NCBI GenBank assembly: GCA_023512835.1
Contig: CM042087.1
Coordinates: 46,420,249 to 46,484,248 of the forward strand
From: Taxillus chinensis
Lineage: Eukaryota > Streptophyta > Magnoliopsida > Santalales > Loranthaceae
Length of the DNA: 64,000 nt
Direction of reading: 5' to 3'
Shown here: one piece after another, positions 26,347 to 38,716 of the stretch
Numbering within the stretch: position 1 is the stretch's first letter
Layout: each line of letters starts with the position of its first letter
Position numbers and translations under genes: made by a program
Notes under the pieces: generated by a model
What the model was told of the DNA's origin: nothing
What the model saw: only the letters and a program-made list of their open reading frames with translations
The model's database searches: none

Positions 26347-28875
26347 GAATTGGCGTTTGTCACCCATTCGTGTAAAACGAATCTGCTCTAGAGGTAGGAT
26401 AAGTAAGGCAGAGAAAACATACATGGGTTGTACTACACAGGCACACAGGATATCTCATATGGAGAAGTAGCCAAATTAATATGCTAGAAGCAGCTACAGA
26501 AGAATAAACCTTGCTATTTTTCAGTGTGCTAGGAGTTGGCAGCAATGCTGCGTGGACGTTTTAAACGCCGCTGTCGGTGCCTGCCTGGCTCCTCCAATAC
26601 GGTGATTCATACCTGCATAGAAGCAAAACACTAGCACATTACAAGTGCAGTTATACTCTTATTTCCTTTGAATAAATATTTACCTCATTTAAAAAAACCT
26701 ATATATAGTCCAGAAGAGTCAGACAATTGACAGTATGGTCATCTGTTTTACCATATTGGTAATGACACCTTCATCCATAGTGTTTCATAATAACCTGAGT
26801 TATTAAATGTAACGGGAATAAATTACTGAAAATTATATTACACGGGCATGCAAAGCACTCTCCGTCAATTTAATTAAAATGTCAAAACTCACTCCTCTTT
26901 TCGGTCATTAAATTCATATTTGATGGGTATCAGTTGGTAACAGAGTTACATTATAGAGGGAAGATTATTCATTTGCATGATGATCGTATTGGTGGAGGCA
27001 TAGAGGCATATGCGCACCCAATCGATAAGCCATATAACCAATGCAGGTCCGGTCAAATCCATGCAAACATGAAAAATTTATGTTCGCAGCAACCTCAGAC
27101 AAGTCAAATGTCAGCCTCGAAGGCAACAGGCACAGCTACATATTTTGCCATTTAGTAAACGTTTTCTTTCAATTCAGAGACGATTATGCATGTTAAATAG
27201 CGCTACGTAAATAGGTGCAAGGAAGTAAGGTGCTTTCACTGCTTAACAGTTTAATCACCTAAAAATCTATCAAAGCACATTTAATTCTTCCTTCGGTAAA
27301 ATCAGCGAGCAAATAACGGCTCATGTTCAAGGTGCATGGAACTTGAGTTGTCATATATAACCTTATGGCTCCTTGAACGCGTGGATTCCGTAAAAATCTT
27401 GCAAAGAGACTGGTGACTTCTTCAAGATCAGAAGCACGGAGCACAAACGTTTCTACATTTGTCAAGCATTTAACCACACGACTGCTAATCAAGCGCTGTC
27501 CAAGATTCTTGATTTTTTTACCATCTGAGAAAATGAGCTTTTCATCGTCATTGGAATGCATTGGCAAATAATATGTGCATTCAAAAAAATTGAACAATGA
27601 AACAAACCATAATCCAAGTAAAAGGGTCAAAAGCAATTCCTGAAACACAGTACGGGGAGAAACAAAAGTAAGCACCTTCTAAATTTGCGCGAACAGGGTA
27701 CAACAGTATCTAGACCCTTCTTTCACTTGAATCACTTGAACATAAATGGGGTAGTAAAGGGTACTATGAATAAGGATAAGCTTGAGCTTGCAATCCGATA
27801 AAAGAGTATTATTATTAATATAATTTTAATCATCTATAATTCAAATAATCTTATAATTTAAAATTAAGAATTTGTTTGGTTTGTAACGAAAAACACTAAG
27901 GATTAGGCTAAATAATACGTTTAATTTGCCCATTTCATATGCTTATTGAGATAAACGTTCAGATAAATAGTTCCATATAAAGAGTAATAAAGTAAAATTT
28001 TATCATCAGCATTAGTACACAAGGATATCAATAATCCATCTTTTGAGGTAGGACTACTAGTATCTTGAAAGAAATATTATTTTAGTGTAGGTATTATTCA
28101 TACCTATCACAAGTGGCGACCCAAATCTAGAATTGATTTTAGATAATGACATTATTAGTTTGATTTCATAAGTTATCTTGAAACAAAAAATAATTTAAGG
28201 GATAAAAATATCACAAATATTAAATTCCATCATTAATTCTAAATTAGAAAATATAACTCATAACATATATTATGATTTTTAAAAATCCATTTTTAAATTA
28301 AAATTAGCTAAAATTTATTGAATTTACAATCACTTAATTAAATTTTAATTTAAAAATACTTTAAAACATGATATTCATGACTTAAGACAGGAACTATTCT
28401 AATTTTCATCTACCTAATGAAAATATATAAATGCATAATATAGAACTTTTATTTTCTTAGTTAAAAAATAATGTTTAAAACATTAAATTTAATAAAGAAA
28501 AAAGTAGATTGTAACTTTTAAAAAATCATATTAATCTTAATAGTTCAAAACAAAATATCATGAATTAAAAAAATACTCTATTTTTTTCCTACCTCATGAA
28601 AATATATTCATATATAACATAAAACTTTTATTTTCATTGTTTTAAAAAATTGATTTTTTTTTCAATTAATTAGTTTTCATATATTTATAATTATGTGGGT
28701 GTTTATTTAGTTTCATAAATAAAATTATTTCCTAATATAGATTTCCTAATTATGTATAAATATATATTTGTAATCTTTCAATAAGAAAAAAAAATATTTC
28801 TTCTATATATATATATATATTTATTTTCTACTAACCCTAATAAGAAGCTATAAGAAGAAGCTACCCCTGTAACTG
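26347..28875. repeat. Duplicated CNGC 3' segment, copy 1
   Basis: 26347-28412 aligns nearly base for base with 36653-38716, covering the last two CNGC exons, the intron between them and flanking intron. 28413-28875 continues as AT-rich intron sequence with two degenerate copies of a unit of about 180 bp (each containing taatgaaaatata / catgaaaatata). It stops abruptly where RING intron sequence begins. Confidence 0.85.
26561..27524 (-). pseudogene. Truncated CNGC 3' end (two exons), IQ motif destroyed
   Basis: Exon 27362-27524 has the same splice sites and amino-acid sequence as the functional exon at 37663-37825 (LISSRVVKCLTNVETFVLRA and onward to RVQGAIR). I see three base differences, all synonymous. 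The final exon begins at 26612 with YESPYWRS. It then lacks a net 26 bases relative to the functional copy, shifts frame and stops at 26561-26563, so the IQ calmodulin-binding segment is lost. No promoter or upstream CNGC exons exist here. It is the left remnant created by the tandem duplication. The long open frame at 27259-27675 is this exon read through into introns. Confidence 0.88.
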
Positions 28876-29043
28876 TAGATATGTTTTTTTACATAGGAAA
28901 CTGATATAACTTGATTTCATAGGCATACGCCACAAGGCGTGCCGAAGGTTTTTGTTTTCCTTTCACTTTTGGAGTTTAAATGAGGTCATATTTTAAACTG
29001 CTATAGCACATCAGACTTGTTTTACTGTAGTATCTTCCTGCAG

Positions 29044-29614
29044 ATTATGTTGTTCCAAAGCGGCCTGCCAATGGGAGGAAGGCTGGATCTTCGTGATCGC
29101 TACAGAGGATGGAGACTAGATGTTGATAATATGTCCTATGAGGTGTGAAAGCTTGCTTCATTCGTTTTCAATCATGCTTTATTAAGAACATCCAATCACG
29201 TTTATATGTTCCTCCCTATCTTCAAATGATTAACTTGGAACTGGATAATGATGGTGAATAGGACCTGCTGGAACTTGGCGATCAGATTGGTTATGTTAAC
29301 ACAGGATTGAGAGAAGATGAGATACGACGCAGCATTAGGAAATCCAAATTCCCTATTTTGGATCATTTGTCCTCACCTACAGAAATTGAATCCAAGTGCA
29401 GTATTTGTCAGGTAAAGAGCCATTCTCAGTCCTTTTGTTTGTCTGTTCTTTTTTAATTGACTCTTTTTTTTGGTGAACTATAAAGGAAGAGTTTGAGGAA
29501 GATGATGAGATGGGTAAGCTGGAATGTGGACATGGCTATCATACAACTTGCATAAAGCAGTGGCTTGCGCAGAAAAACACTTGCCCCGTTTGCAAGTCTG
29601 CAGCTGCAGCTTAG
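29044..29614 (+). pseudogene. 5'-truncated RING-H2 copy (exons 3-5 only), coding sequence intact
   Basis: Exons 29044-29142, 29262-29411 and 29486-29614 keep every splice site. In 378 coding bases I see no difference from exons 3-5 of the full gene, including all eight zinc ligands and the stop. The second codon of the first exon is ATG, so a 124-aa minimal RING-H2 protein could be made if transcribed. The native promoter and the first 238 residues are absent; upstream is CNGC intron DNA. Classed as pseudogene because no promoter is visible, but it could be an expressed short paralogue. Confidence 0.8.
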
Positions 29615-30120
29615 ACTCAGTTATAGGGCATATAGCACTGGTAGACTCTACTCTGTGCGTCTCCATTTGTACCATGAGGCCGTTTTCAGATTGTTGGATC
29701 TCTTATTGCTTTGTGTATATCGTTCTTGCCATGAATCTTTGTCTGCTTGCCATGTTTTGGAAGAAAAAAAAATGCCTGTTTCGGTACAACTCCTTATTGA
29801 TTGTTAGTTTTGGTCGTGAAATTCAAGTTTATTTGATATGATAATTTCATTGCTTAAATGTGTGCCATTTGTTTGATTATGTAATAAAAAGCGTGAGATA
29901 TTTCGTACAATTTGTGAAACAAAATTGCAAGTTTGTGGTCCATTAGCCCGAATACAAGATCTGCAGTCCTAGCACCTCTAAGGTCAAGCTGCCATAGTTG
30001 GGAGAAAGGCGTAGATTTAGGTTGTTTAATTGATTATTAATTTTTAAAAATATTTAATTATAGGAATTTATGTAATTTATTAAATTGATTATTTCTTTTA
30101 CCATTTCATTTCCCTCAATT

Positions 30121-30671
30121 TCTTTTTTACCAAACAAGCTATTAAGGTTGTGACTTCATGACTAAAATTCTTAACGGTTTTCAAGTTTTATGTTTATTGA
30201 TAAACTCATCAATATGATCTATGAACATCCTCTAAAAAAGAGGCTTCCTTAGACTTCTTCCGACATATAGTCATAGCAATGGCTGCAAAAGTAGGTGATG
30301 GTTTTGTAGCATCTGGGTTTCCACCTTCATCGATTGATGCGGGGTAGTGTTAAAATCGCTCATTCAATTTGGCTGTGATTTTGAGTTTGGTTTTCAGCCG
30401 GGTTGGGCCATTTTTGTGTCAGACTATCTTTTAAATATTAAAATATATACATTCCTAAAATAAAAATACAAATGCCAAAATTTTATAAGATAATAAATTT
30501 TAACCGAGAACACTGTAGTATATTTTAATAATGTCATAATATAATTAATTAGATATATTCATTCCTAAAAATATAATTAATTAGATATATTTTAACCGAG
30601 AACATTGTAGTATATTTATTCATTCCTAAAATAAAAATACAAATGCCAAAATTGTTGTGGATGGGCCGTTT
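30121..30671. other. Insertion of unknown origin in duplicate copy 2
   Basis: Absent from the equivalent place in copy 1 (about 7310-7425). It contains two copies of a phrase cattcctaaaataaaaatac (about 30450 and 30626) and two of ccgagaaca-tgtagtatat, so it is internally repetitive. No coding sense; probably a transposon fragment. Confidence 0.45.
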
Positions 30672-31638
30672 GGCCTGCTCCCATGGGTTGCGGATGCTAC
30701 TTTGTTAAGGAAAAAACAAAGGGCGAGAGAGGCGAGAGTGAGAGGGCCGCGCCGGCGCCAATGGGTCGTGGTCTTATGATAACGAAAAAAAGAAAAAGAA
30801 AGTTAAAGAGGAGGGGGCGGTCGCGACCACCACAGGTGGCGGCCGCTCCATTTTTTCTTTTTTTCAAAACAAAACAAAAATCAATGGGCTTTATATATTT
30901 ATTTTATTTTTTCAAAAACCAAAATAAAATTAAGAGCTGCTTTTCAAAATCAAATAACCATTCTTCTTGAACCTAAAAATAATGCATAAAGACCTATTTT
31001 TAAGTCAGATTGAGATATAATATTTAGACGATGTTGGAAATATCTCAAGCGATATAATTTTTAATACAAACGTTTTAACTACCTAATTTGAAGTTTAAGA
31101 TTCCAAAAGTAATTTTTGAATTTTTGGTGAATTTAAGTAAAATTTTACTATGTTAAATTAAAATATTATAATTACTGGATTAAAAAGAAAAAGAAAAGGG
31201 AATAAAGATAGGAATACTCAATCATGCCCGAATTGGCACAGCATACTCTCACATGGACATGACAATCGTACTTACCAAAAGGATAGGAATGGCAAGGTAC
31301 TAACCATGTCTAGTTATTTGCCTATCACCTTGTTTCCATCATCACGGCTTTTATATGAGAGGTGCTTTTGGACATGCAATTGCTTGCAGACATTCTTTTG
31401 GGTATCCATTACGACATTTTGAATTAGGGATGCACAAATCTCACGGCTCCCCACCTACCTAAGAGATGAATAGAGGTTTTCTGTCTGAATTGTAATTTTA
31501 GGATACAAGTATACAACATTAGTTTCAGAAATCTACATATTCATACATTGCATCATAATGATAACAAAAAAAATGCATACAATGGCAGAACTTTCATAAT
31601 TTGAAAGAGAATTATTTCCAAGAACTTAGCCTACTAAC

Positions 31639-33481
31639 CGATGAGGTCATCCGCCGGGAATAGGAGTTTCTGTGTGCCACTCACTTTCTAAAGCATGACC
31701 ATCCTTTACTGCAAGGTGTTAGGATCGGGCCAAGGCACAAGCCCACCCGCATGTCACAATATTGTCCGCTTTGGACTCGCCACATCGGCCCGCACGGCTT
31801 TAAAACGCGTTGTGACATTTCTAGGCTTGCTCCACCTTATAAACCCCTTGGCCTTCCCCAAATCTTTCCATGTGGGACAATACTTTCCAACAATCTCCCC
31901 CTTTGTCACACATCGAACCATATCATAGGACACATCTATGGATCTGAGCTGCCACCATGTGGGACTGGGACCGTCATGGAATTTTCCTTGCAGCTCCCCC
32001 TCAATCCACACCCGATTGAGATCATACTGATTCGATCACCTGGTGACAGGGATTTGTATTCCAATCCAATACCGCCGCACACCATGGGACACGCCGCTCG
32101 ACTACACCATGCCGAGAAGACTTTCGATATCATGAAACACCTTTTCTGGGGCCAACCAGGCTTTGATACCACTTGTTAGGATCGGGCCAAGGTGCAAGCC
32201 CACCCGCATGTCACAATATTGTCCGCTTTGGGCTCGCCACATCAGCCCGCATGGCTTTAAAACGCATTGTGACATTTCTAGGCTTGCTCCACCTTATAAA
32301 CCCCTTGGCCTTCCCCAAATCTTTCCATGTGGGACAATACTTCCCAGCACAAGGCTCCAATGATCTATCGCCGTTGTGTGTCTATCTTCTTTGCTGCCGC
32401 CCATCACATGGATTCTTCCTCTCAGAGTGGTAGCTGGTGCATACCTGAAATCATTAAGTTAGATATTCAATTCAAGGTTTTATTTACCCTGGTAATAATG
32501 CAAAAGCAAATGACAGGAGTCTCCTACGCCATAAGGAACACCCATAGAAAGAAAGTGCAGCAGACATTATCTGAAAATTTTCAAACGATAGCTGCTTGGA
32601 CGAGCATAGTTTGGCTGCATTAGCAGCTTTTTCAGGACACTGACAAAAATATTGATTTTGGAAAGAACAGAAAGCCTAGAATGTAATTAAATGGATTAGC
32701 ATGCCCAAATGAGGGATCCTTATATTAGTAACAGGTACGTTTGGCAATAAATGGAAGGAATATCATGACCACACGGCATGTTTTTTCTTTTTCTTTTTCC
32801 CAGACAATTGGAGAACAAAATATTTATGAAGCACACTATCACAGCTCAACCGAGGTGGGGATGTCAGTGAAGGGAAAAAGGCGAAGCATGCTTGTAAACA
32901 TAGTTTGAAAAATTAAACATGAAATCAATTTACTTTGCCTGCTCCTCACTACTGGGATCGTGTCATGTCTCATTAGAGTTATAGCTCTGGCATGCACTTG
33001 GAGAACTTTTGCAAGCAGCCACAATTATCTCATCAAAATGCACACAACCCCCCCAACTAAAAACCGAGTGCTCTCTTTATCTTCAGCAACCAAGTGGGGC
33101 CATGGAAATCGAGCTAAGCAAGCATAAATAAGAAAGGTGGCTTCATTTTAAAATTAAACAACGAATAATAATAGCTAGGAGTGCCGTTAATAAAACCCGA
33201 ACTAGTGTTAGAAATAAAATATGATTGGAGTATCACCAACTAAGTAGGGTAAATCAATCTAGAACAGCCAAAAATAAATAAAAGCAATGCAGCATCCGGT
33301 AAATGGATTAAGTGAAACTAAACCAAGCATAAGAGGGTTGGAGCGGTTCGCACATAGTCAATGGTACCATATCCACCGAAAACACAGAGGAGATTGTTGA
33401 TCTGGATGGCGGCCCCGTCTAGGCGCCGGCGCCATTTTCTCCCATTTCAGCACGGGGGCCGGCAAGTCGGCAAAAGTCGCC
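31639..33481 (-). pseudogene. Decayed kelch copy: exon 4 split by a TRIM, exon 2 truncated
   Basis: Minus-strand exon 4 is present as 32355-32444 plus 31639-31716, interrupted by the TRIM. It also carries a 3-bp loss and several substitutions. Exon 2 survives only from 33354 to the breakpoint at 33481, with a 12-bp in-frame deletion in the Pro/Ala-rich stretch. Exons 1, 3, 5, 6 and 7 are absent. Non-functional. Confidence 0.9.
31717..32349 (-). mobile_element. TRIM retrotransposon (633 bp) inserted in the kelch copy
   Basis: Two 176-bp LTRs, 31717-31892 and 32174-32349, flank a 281-bp non-coding interior. Read on the minus strand, the LTR begins TG (tgttggaaagtattgtccca) and ends CA (ggatcctaaca). 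Just inside the 5' LTR is a tRNA-Met-type primer site TGGTATCAAAGC (32160-32171). A purine tract, aaagggggagat, precedes the 3' LTR. The 5-bp target duplication caagg is perfect (31712-31716 and 32350-32354). Size, LTRs and lack of genes are diagnostic of a terminal-repeat retrotransposon in miniature; it needs proteins from an autonomous element. The unoccupied site is preserved in copy 1 near 13424-13428. Confidence 0.95.
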
Positions 33482-36400
33482 TAATAAAAAACAGGGAAAA
33501 ATGTCGTTTTTGTGCACACGGCCAGATGTCCCCTTAAGTATGGTGGCATTCCCCTTTGAGTTAGGACCTTAACATAAAAAAACAATAAATAAATAAACAA
33601 TAACATTCCTAATCGTAGGTTCCTAAGCTTTTTGGGATGTTAATCTTTCCCAAAAAAAAAAAAAAAAAACATACACTGTCATTAGTGATGGCTCCAAATA
33701 AAAACTTATTTGGCCAAATTCCAATTGGATGATGAAAGCTAATATTTTTTGAATAATTTTAGAATTAAAAAATTTAATCCTAAAAATTTTACTTTATTAA
33801 AAATATAAAGAAGTCTATTGGATTACTACTGATAGTTTGGATTCCTTCATTCTTTGCATCTCAAATTCTCTAACCTGTTATTTCTTTCATACTCCTTGAG
33901 AATACTCCAGGTTTCATGTGTTGTCTTTAGTGTCATTATTCTGGCGATGATTATGAGTGGAACAGCTGCGAATAAATTAGCTCTTGCGTTTAATCTTCTC
34001 TGCCTCATTTGAGGTTACTCATTTGAGCCACAGTTGGATTGTCACATAAGGATAGAAGTGGATTCTCATTTTTAGTGCCATTCCACTAATCATAAGCATC
34101 AAGATAGGTTTCTATTCGAACTATCTCAACCTAATAGTTTGATCCATCAAGCCAGGGGGTTGCAAGGTACTTGATGGGATTTCTGAGCTAATGTTGATGA
34201 TTGCAGGCATATGTTGTTTTGAAATGGCAAAAGGTAAGGATGGACTTTGTCTCTCTCACAAGTTTCATGATTCTTGCTTCTGATACCAATCTATAGGATT
34301 TTGTAATTTTTTTTTAAAAAACTATAGGCATAACTTTATTGATGGAGCTTATATAAATAACTTGATGGAACAGAGAGAACATTAAAGGTGCATAAATATT
34401 TGACATACCGTATTCAACATAGCTCCCTATAAAATAGTTTTAAAATAGAAACGTACTACTCGGTGTAAGTGCAGGGTGTAAATCCACTAATCCAGTGTAC
34501 ACGTTGCTGATGTAGCGCTAGGTGATTACTGATTAGACCACAGATTTACTGTGGTCCAATCACCTCCAATCATGCACGGAAGTGGTATGGGGTTTTATTC
34601 TTCTTTCTTCTTCTGGGCTTGGATCCAAGTTGCAGAAATTGCTTGACTTTGTACTGTATTTCCACATTTTAAAGGCAATAACACATCAGTCCATTTTTTG
34701 ATTTTGGGCCAAGTGATCACCTTCACACTGAAGAGACAAAACCTCACCTCACGTCCTAACCAAGTGTAGAAACTAGAGCTCTGACTCTGAGTGGTGGCCT
34801 GTGTGCACTCTCCTCGTCACGATGTGTCTAATGGGGGCTAAAATTTCAGTTTATAAAAAATTAACTAACAATTATCAATTAGAAAGGTCTATTAATAGTC
34901 AAAAATAGAACATTACCACAAAAATAAATGATGTCTCATATTCTAAAACATTTGCCTAATATTTTCATTTTTCATGGTTTTGAATATTTCTTCTCAACAT
35001 AGATAATTAAACAACCATCAAACCAATCATCTCCCATTGAAAGCACATCTTCATAATTTTTCTAGCAGAAAATGTTTTATATTAACTCTTTTGTTAATAA
35101 GTAAATTAAAATATTCTCTTAGTTAATTATAAACCTATTTTCTATATAAATTTAATCATAAAAGAATTTGAGAGCGAAATTGCTTTCTTTCCAATGTAAA
35201 CAATCAAAGGGTCGATGGTTGGCCACTAGGGCTATAAATAAATCGAATTAAGCCAAGCAATAAGGTAATCAATCTGATTCTTAGTACTATTCTTTAACAA
35301 ACCGAGTCACACACAAATACTAAATTATCGAGTTCATGTTCGTTTATTAGTATTCACGAACAATTTGTTAATGTTTACAAACAGTTTATAAACACTAATT
35401 CATGAATGATGTTCGTCAATATACAAAATACTTGTTTACAAATATTATATTTTTATTTTGTTTACAAACTCAAGTATTTATTTGTTTAAATTGTTTATGA
35501 ACTAAAATACCTAATTATTCAAAAATTATAAAAAATTAATTCGTTCGTTCTTTTATTCGCGAACTCAAGAAGTTGTTCATACTACTTGTAAACTAAAACA
35601 CTAACTATTTAAAATTTATAAATAAATATATTTGTTCATTCATTTGGGAAGTCAATTTTGCCTGTTTGTTTTTTTATTTGTTTAAAAACATTTGTTCGTG
35701 AACATCTATTTATGAATATTTTTTTTCATGAATATAATTATTAATATTTTTAAATATTATTCGAAAACATATGTTTATGAATAAAAACGAATCGAGCAAA
35801 ATCTTATTTGAGTTCTTTAATGTTTGCAAATATAATCAATTTTAAACAATTAAACATAAACGTTCTTTATTTGAACCAAATACGAGTTTAATCGCAATTA
35901 TTTAATTTATTTTCAGCTTCTACCGGCTACCCTCTCAATCCATCCCTGCTTGGGTCTTGTGATGCTAGTAATATTTTTGTTGTAACTTCGATGTTTTATA
36001 CGTTTCATTATTGGTAATATCTTACGATCTCATTTTCTTTCCATACAGAAAAAAAATATAAGAAGTACGATCGCTTCGATCTGTTGTTAGCTATGTCTCT
36101 GATGAGTCGGTTTTTTTTCATGATTAAATGTTGAATGTGATCGCCCTCTCGAGTCTCGACTGCGGTATCCGCAGCAGGCGGTGGAAACAAAGAAATCAGT
36201 AGATACGGCAGTCCAGCCATCAGGGAAGATCAAGAGAAAGAGAACCAAGCATGTTAAAATTATGTTTTTGTTTTGGTTACTCACGAGCTTGAGTCCGAAA
36301 TCATTTAAAAAAAAATAGCGAGCCACGCAACGTGAAACATATTTTTATAATTACCGCTTTTTATTAAAAAAATTGCCCCCTGTTTTTAAAAAATAGAATC

Positions 36401-36652
36401 CATTGTGTCAAACATATTTTTTATCCTGAAATTCTAAAAATTTAAAACTGAAAACAAGAAACATAAAACTGAAGTATTACAAAACAGGACCCTTGCTCAC
36501 AGTAAAGTTTATAATATATTAATTTTGATATAATTAACTTTAATCTCAACGATTGTGAAAAATAAACTACCAAACAGTTCAAAAACAACTTAATCCTTAT
36601 TTAGAAGAGCACATAATAAATTATTTTAAAATACAAATAAAGTGTGATGAAA
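33482..36652. other. Non-homologous block replacing TIM14 in duplicate copy 2
   Basis: Bounded by the two resumed duplication blocks. It holds a Copia gag fragment (33835-34290). It also holds an AT-rich stretch at about 35300-35850 with many variants of gttcgtgaac / tttacaaac / tttatgaat, as found in common plant dispersed repeats. No TIM14 exon, kelch exon 1 or other gene can be found. Confidence 0.7.
33835..34290 (-). mobile_element. Copia-type gag fragment with primer site
   Basis: Reading leftward, a primer-binding-like TTGGTATCAGAAGC at about 34277-34290 is followed by a frameshifted gag. Recognisable pieces are RIETYLDAYD near 34100 and a downstream LE-F-MQRMKES-like stretch. Many stops; no pol on this side. 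Confidence 0.55.
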
Positions 36653-38716
36653 GAATTGGCGTTTGTGTCACCCATTCGTGTAAAACGAATCTACTCCAGA
36701 GGTAGGCCAAATAAGGCAGAGAAAATATACATGGGTTGTACTATAGGCACACAGGATATCATATGGAGAAGTAGCCAAATTAATATGCTAGAAGCAGCTA
36801 CAGAAGAATAAACCTTGCTATTTTTCAGTGTGCTAGGAGTTGGCAGCAATGCGGCGTGGACGTTTTAAACGCCGCTGTCGGTATTTCCATGCTACTTGAA
36901 TGTGGGCGGCTGCCAGGCTTCTCCAATACGGTGATTCATACCTGCATAGGAGCAAACAACTAGCACATTACAAGTGCAGTTATACTCTTATTTCCTTCGA
37001 ATAAATATTTACCTCATTTAAAAAAAAACTATATATAGTCCAAAAGAGTCAGACAATTGACAGTATGGTCATCAGTTTTACCATATTGGTAATGACACCT
37101 TCATCGATAGTGTTTCACAATAACCTGAGTTATTAAATGTAGCTACACGGGCATGCAAAGAACTTCCCGTCAATTTAATTAAAATGTCAAAACTCACTCC
37201 TTTTTTGGGTCATTAAATTCATATTTGATGGGTATCAGTTGGTAACAGAGTTACATTATACAGGGAAGATTATTCATTTGCATGATGATGGTGGAGGCAT
37301 AGAGGCATATGCGCACCCAATCAATAAGCCATATAACCAATGCAGGTCCGGTCAAATCCATGCAAACATGAAAAACTAATGTTAGCAGCTACCTCAGAAA
37401 AGTCAAATGTCAGCCTCGAAGGCAACAGGCACAGCTACATATTTTGCCATTTAGTGAACGTTTTCTTTCAATTCAGAGACGATGCATGTTAAACTGCTAC
37501 GTAAATATAAGGTGCAAGGAAGTAAGGTGCTTTCACTGCTTAACAGTTTAATCACCTAAAAATCTATCAAAGCACATTTAATTCTATCCCTTAGGTAAAA
37601 TCACCGAGCAAATAACGGCTCATGTTCAAGGTGCATGGAAGTTTTGAGTTGTAATATATAACCTTATGGCTCCTTGAACACGTGGATTCCGTAAAAATCG
37701 TGCAAAGAGACTGGTGACTTCTTCAAGATCAGAAGCACGGAGCACAAACGTTTCTACATTTGTCAAGCATTTCACCACACGACTGCTAATCAAGCGCTGT
37801 CCAAGATTCTTGATTTTTTTACCATCTGAGAAAATGAGCTTTTCATCGTCATTGGAATGCATTGGCAAATAATATGTGCATTCAAAAAAATTGAACAATG
37901 AAACAAACCATAATCCAAGTAAAAAGGTCAAAAGCTATAAGATGAGAAATTCAATACTATATAATTAGCAATTCCTGAAACACAGTACGGGGAGAAACAA
38001 AAGTAAGCACCTTCTAAATTTGCGCGAACAGGGTACAACAGTATCTAGACCCTTCTTTCACTCGAATCACTTGAATATAAATGGGGTAGTAAGGGGTACA
38101 ATGAATAAGGATAAGTTTGAGCTTGCAATCCGATAAAAGAGTATTATTAATATAATTATTTATAATTCAAATAATCTTATAATTTAAAATTAATAATTTG
38201 TTTGGTTTTAATGAAAAACACTAAGGATTAGACTAAATAATACGTTTAATTTGCCCATTTCATATGATTATTGAGATAAACATTCAGATAAATAGTTCCA
38301 TACTGTTAAAGAGTAATAAAGTAAAATTTTATCAACATTAGTACACAAGGATATCAATAATCCATCTTTTGAGGTAGGACTACTAGTATCTTGAAAGAAA
38401 TATTATTTTAGTGCAGGTATTATTCATACCTATCACGAGTGGCGACCCAAATGTAGAATTGATTTTAGATAATGACATTATTAGTTTGATTTCATAAGTT
38501 ATCTTGAAACAAAAAATAATTTAAGGGATAAAAATATCAGAAATTTTAAATTCCATCATTAATTCTAAATTATAAAATATAACTCATAATATATATTTTT
38601 AAATTAAAATTAGCTAAAATTTATTGAATTTACAATCACTTAATTAAATTTTAATTTAAAAATACTTTAAAACATGATATCATGACTTAAAACAGCAACT
38701 ATTCTAATTTTCATCT
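36653..38716. repeat. Duplicated CNGC 3' segment, copy 2 (functional copy)
   Basis: Aligns with 26347-28412. It includes the last two exons of the functional CNGC gene. The match ends where Copia-derived sequence starts near 38717. Confidence 0.85.

Larger units (their letters stand above)
28877..33481. repeat. Segmental duplication copy 2, RING-kelch part
   Basis: 28877-30120 matches 6079-7310. After an insertion, 30672-31530 matches 7425-8310, then the match jumps to 13240 onward. It continues with another deletion (copy 1 13765-14548 missing) up to 33481, equivalent to 15324 inside kelch exon 2. Most differences are single bases at a few percent, plus two large deletions, a TRIM and a local insertion. 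Confidence 0.9.

Noticed and set aside
27259..27675. 138-codon minus-strand frame that looks like a membrane protein
   Set aside because: Only the part 27362-27524 is coding (a CNGC exon); both ends are read-through into introns.
31751..32179. 142-codon plus-strand open frame
   Set aside because: It lies wholly within the TRIM; such elements carry no genes and the frame crosses an LTR.
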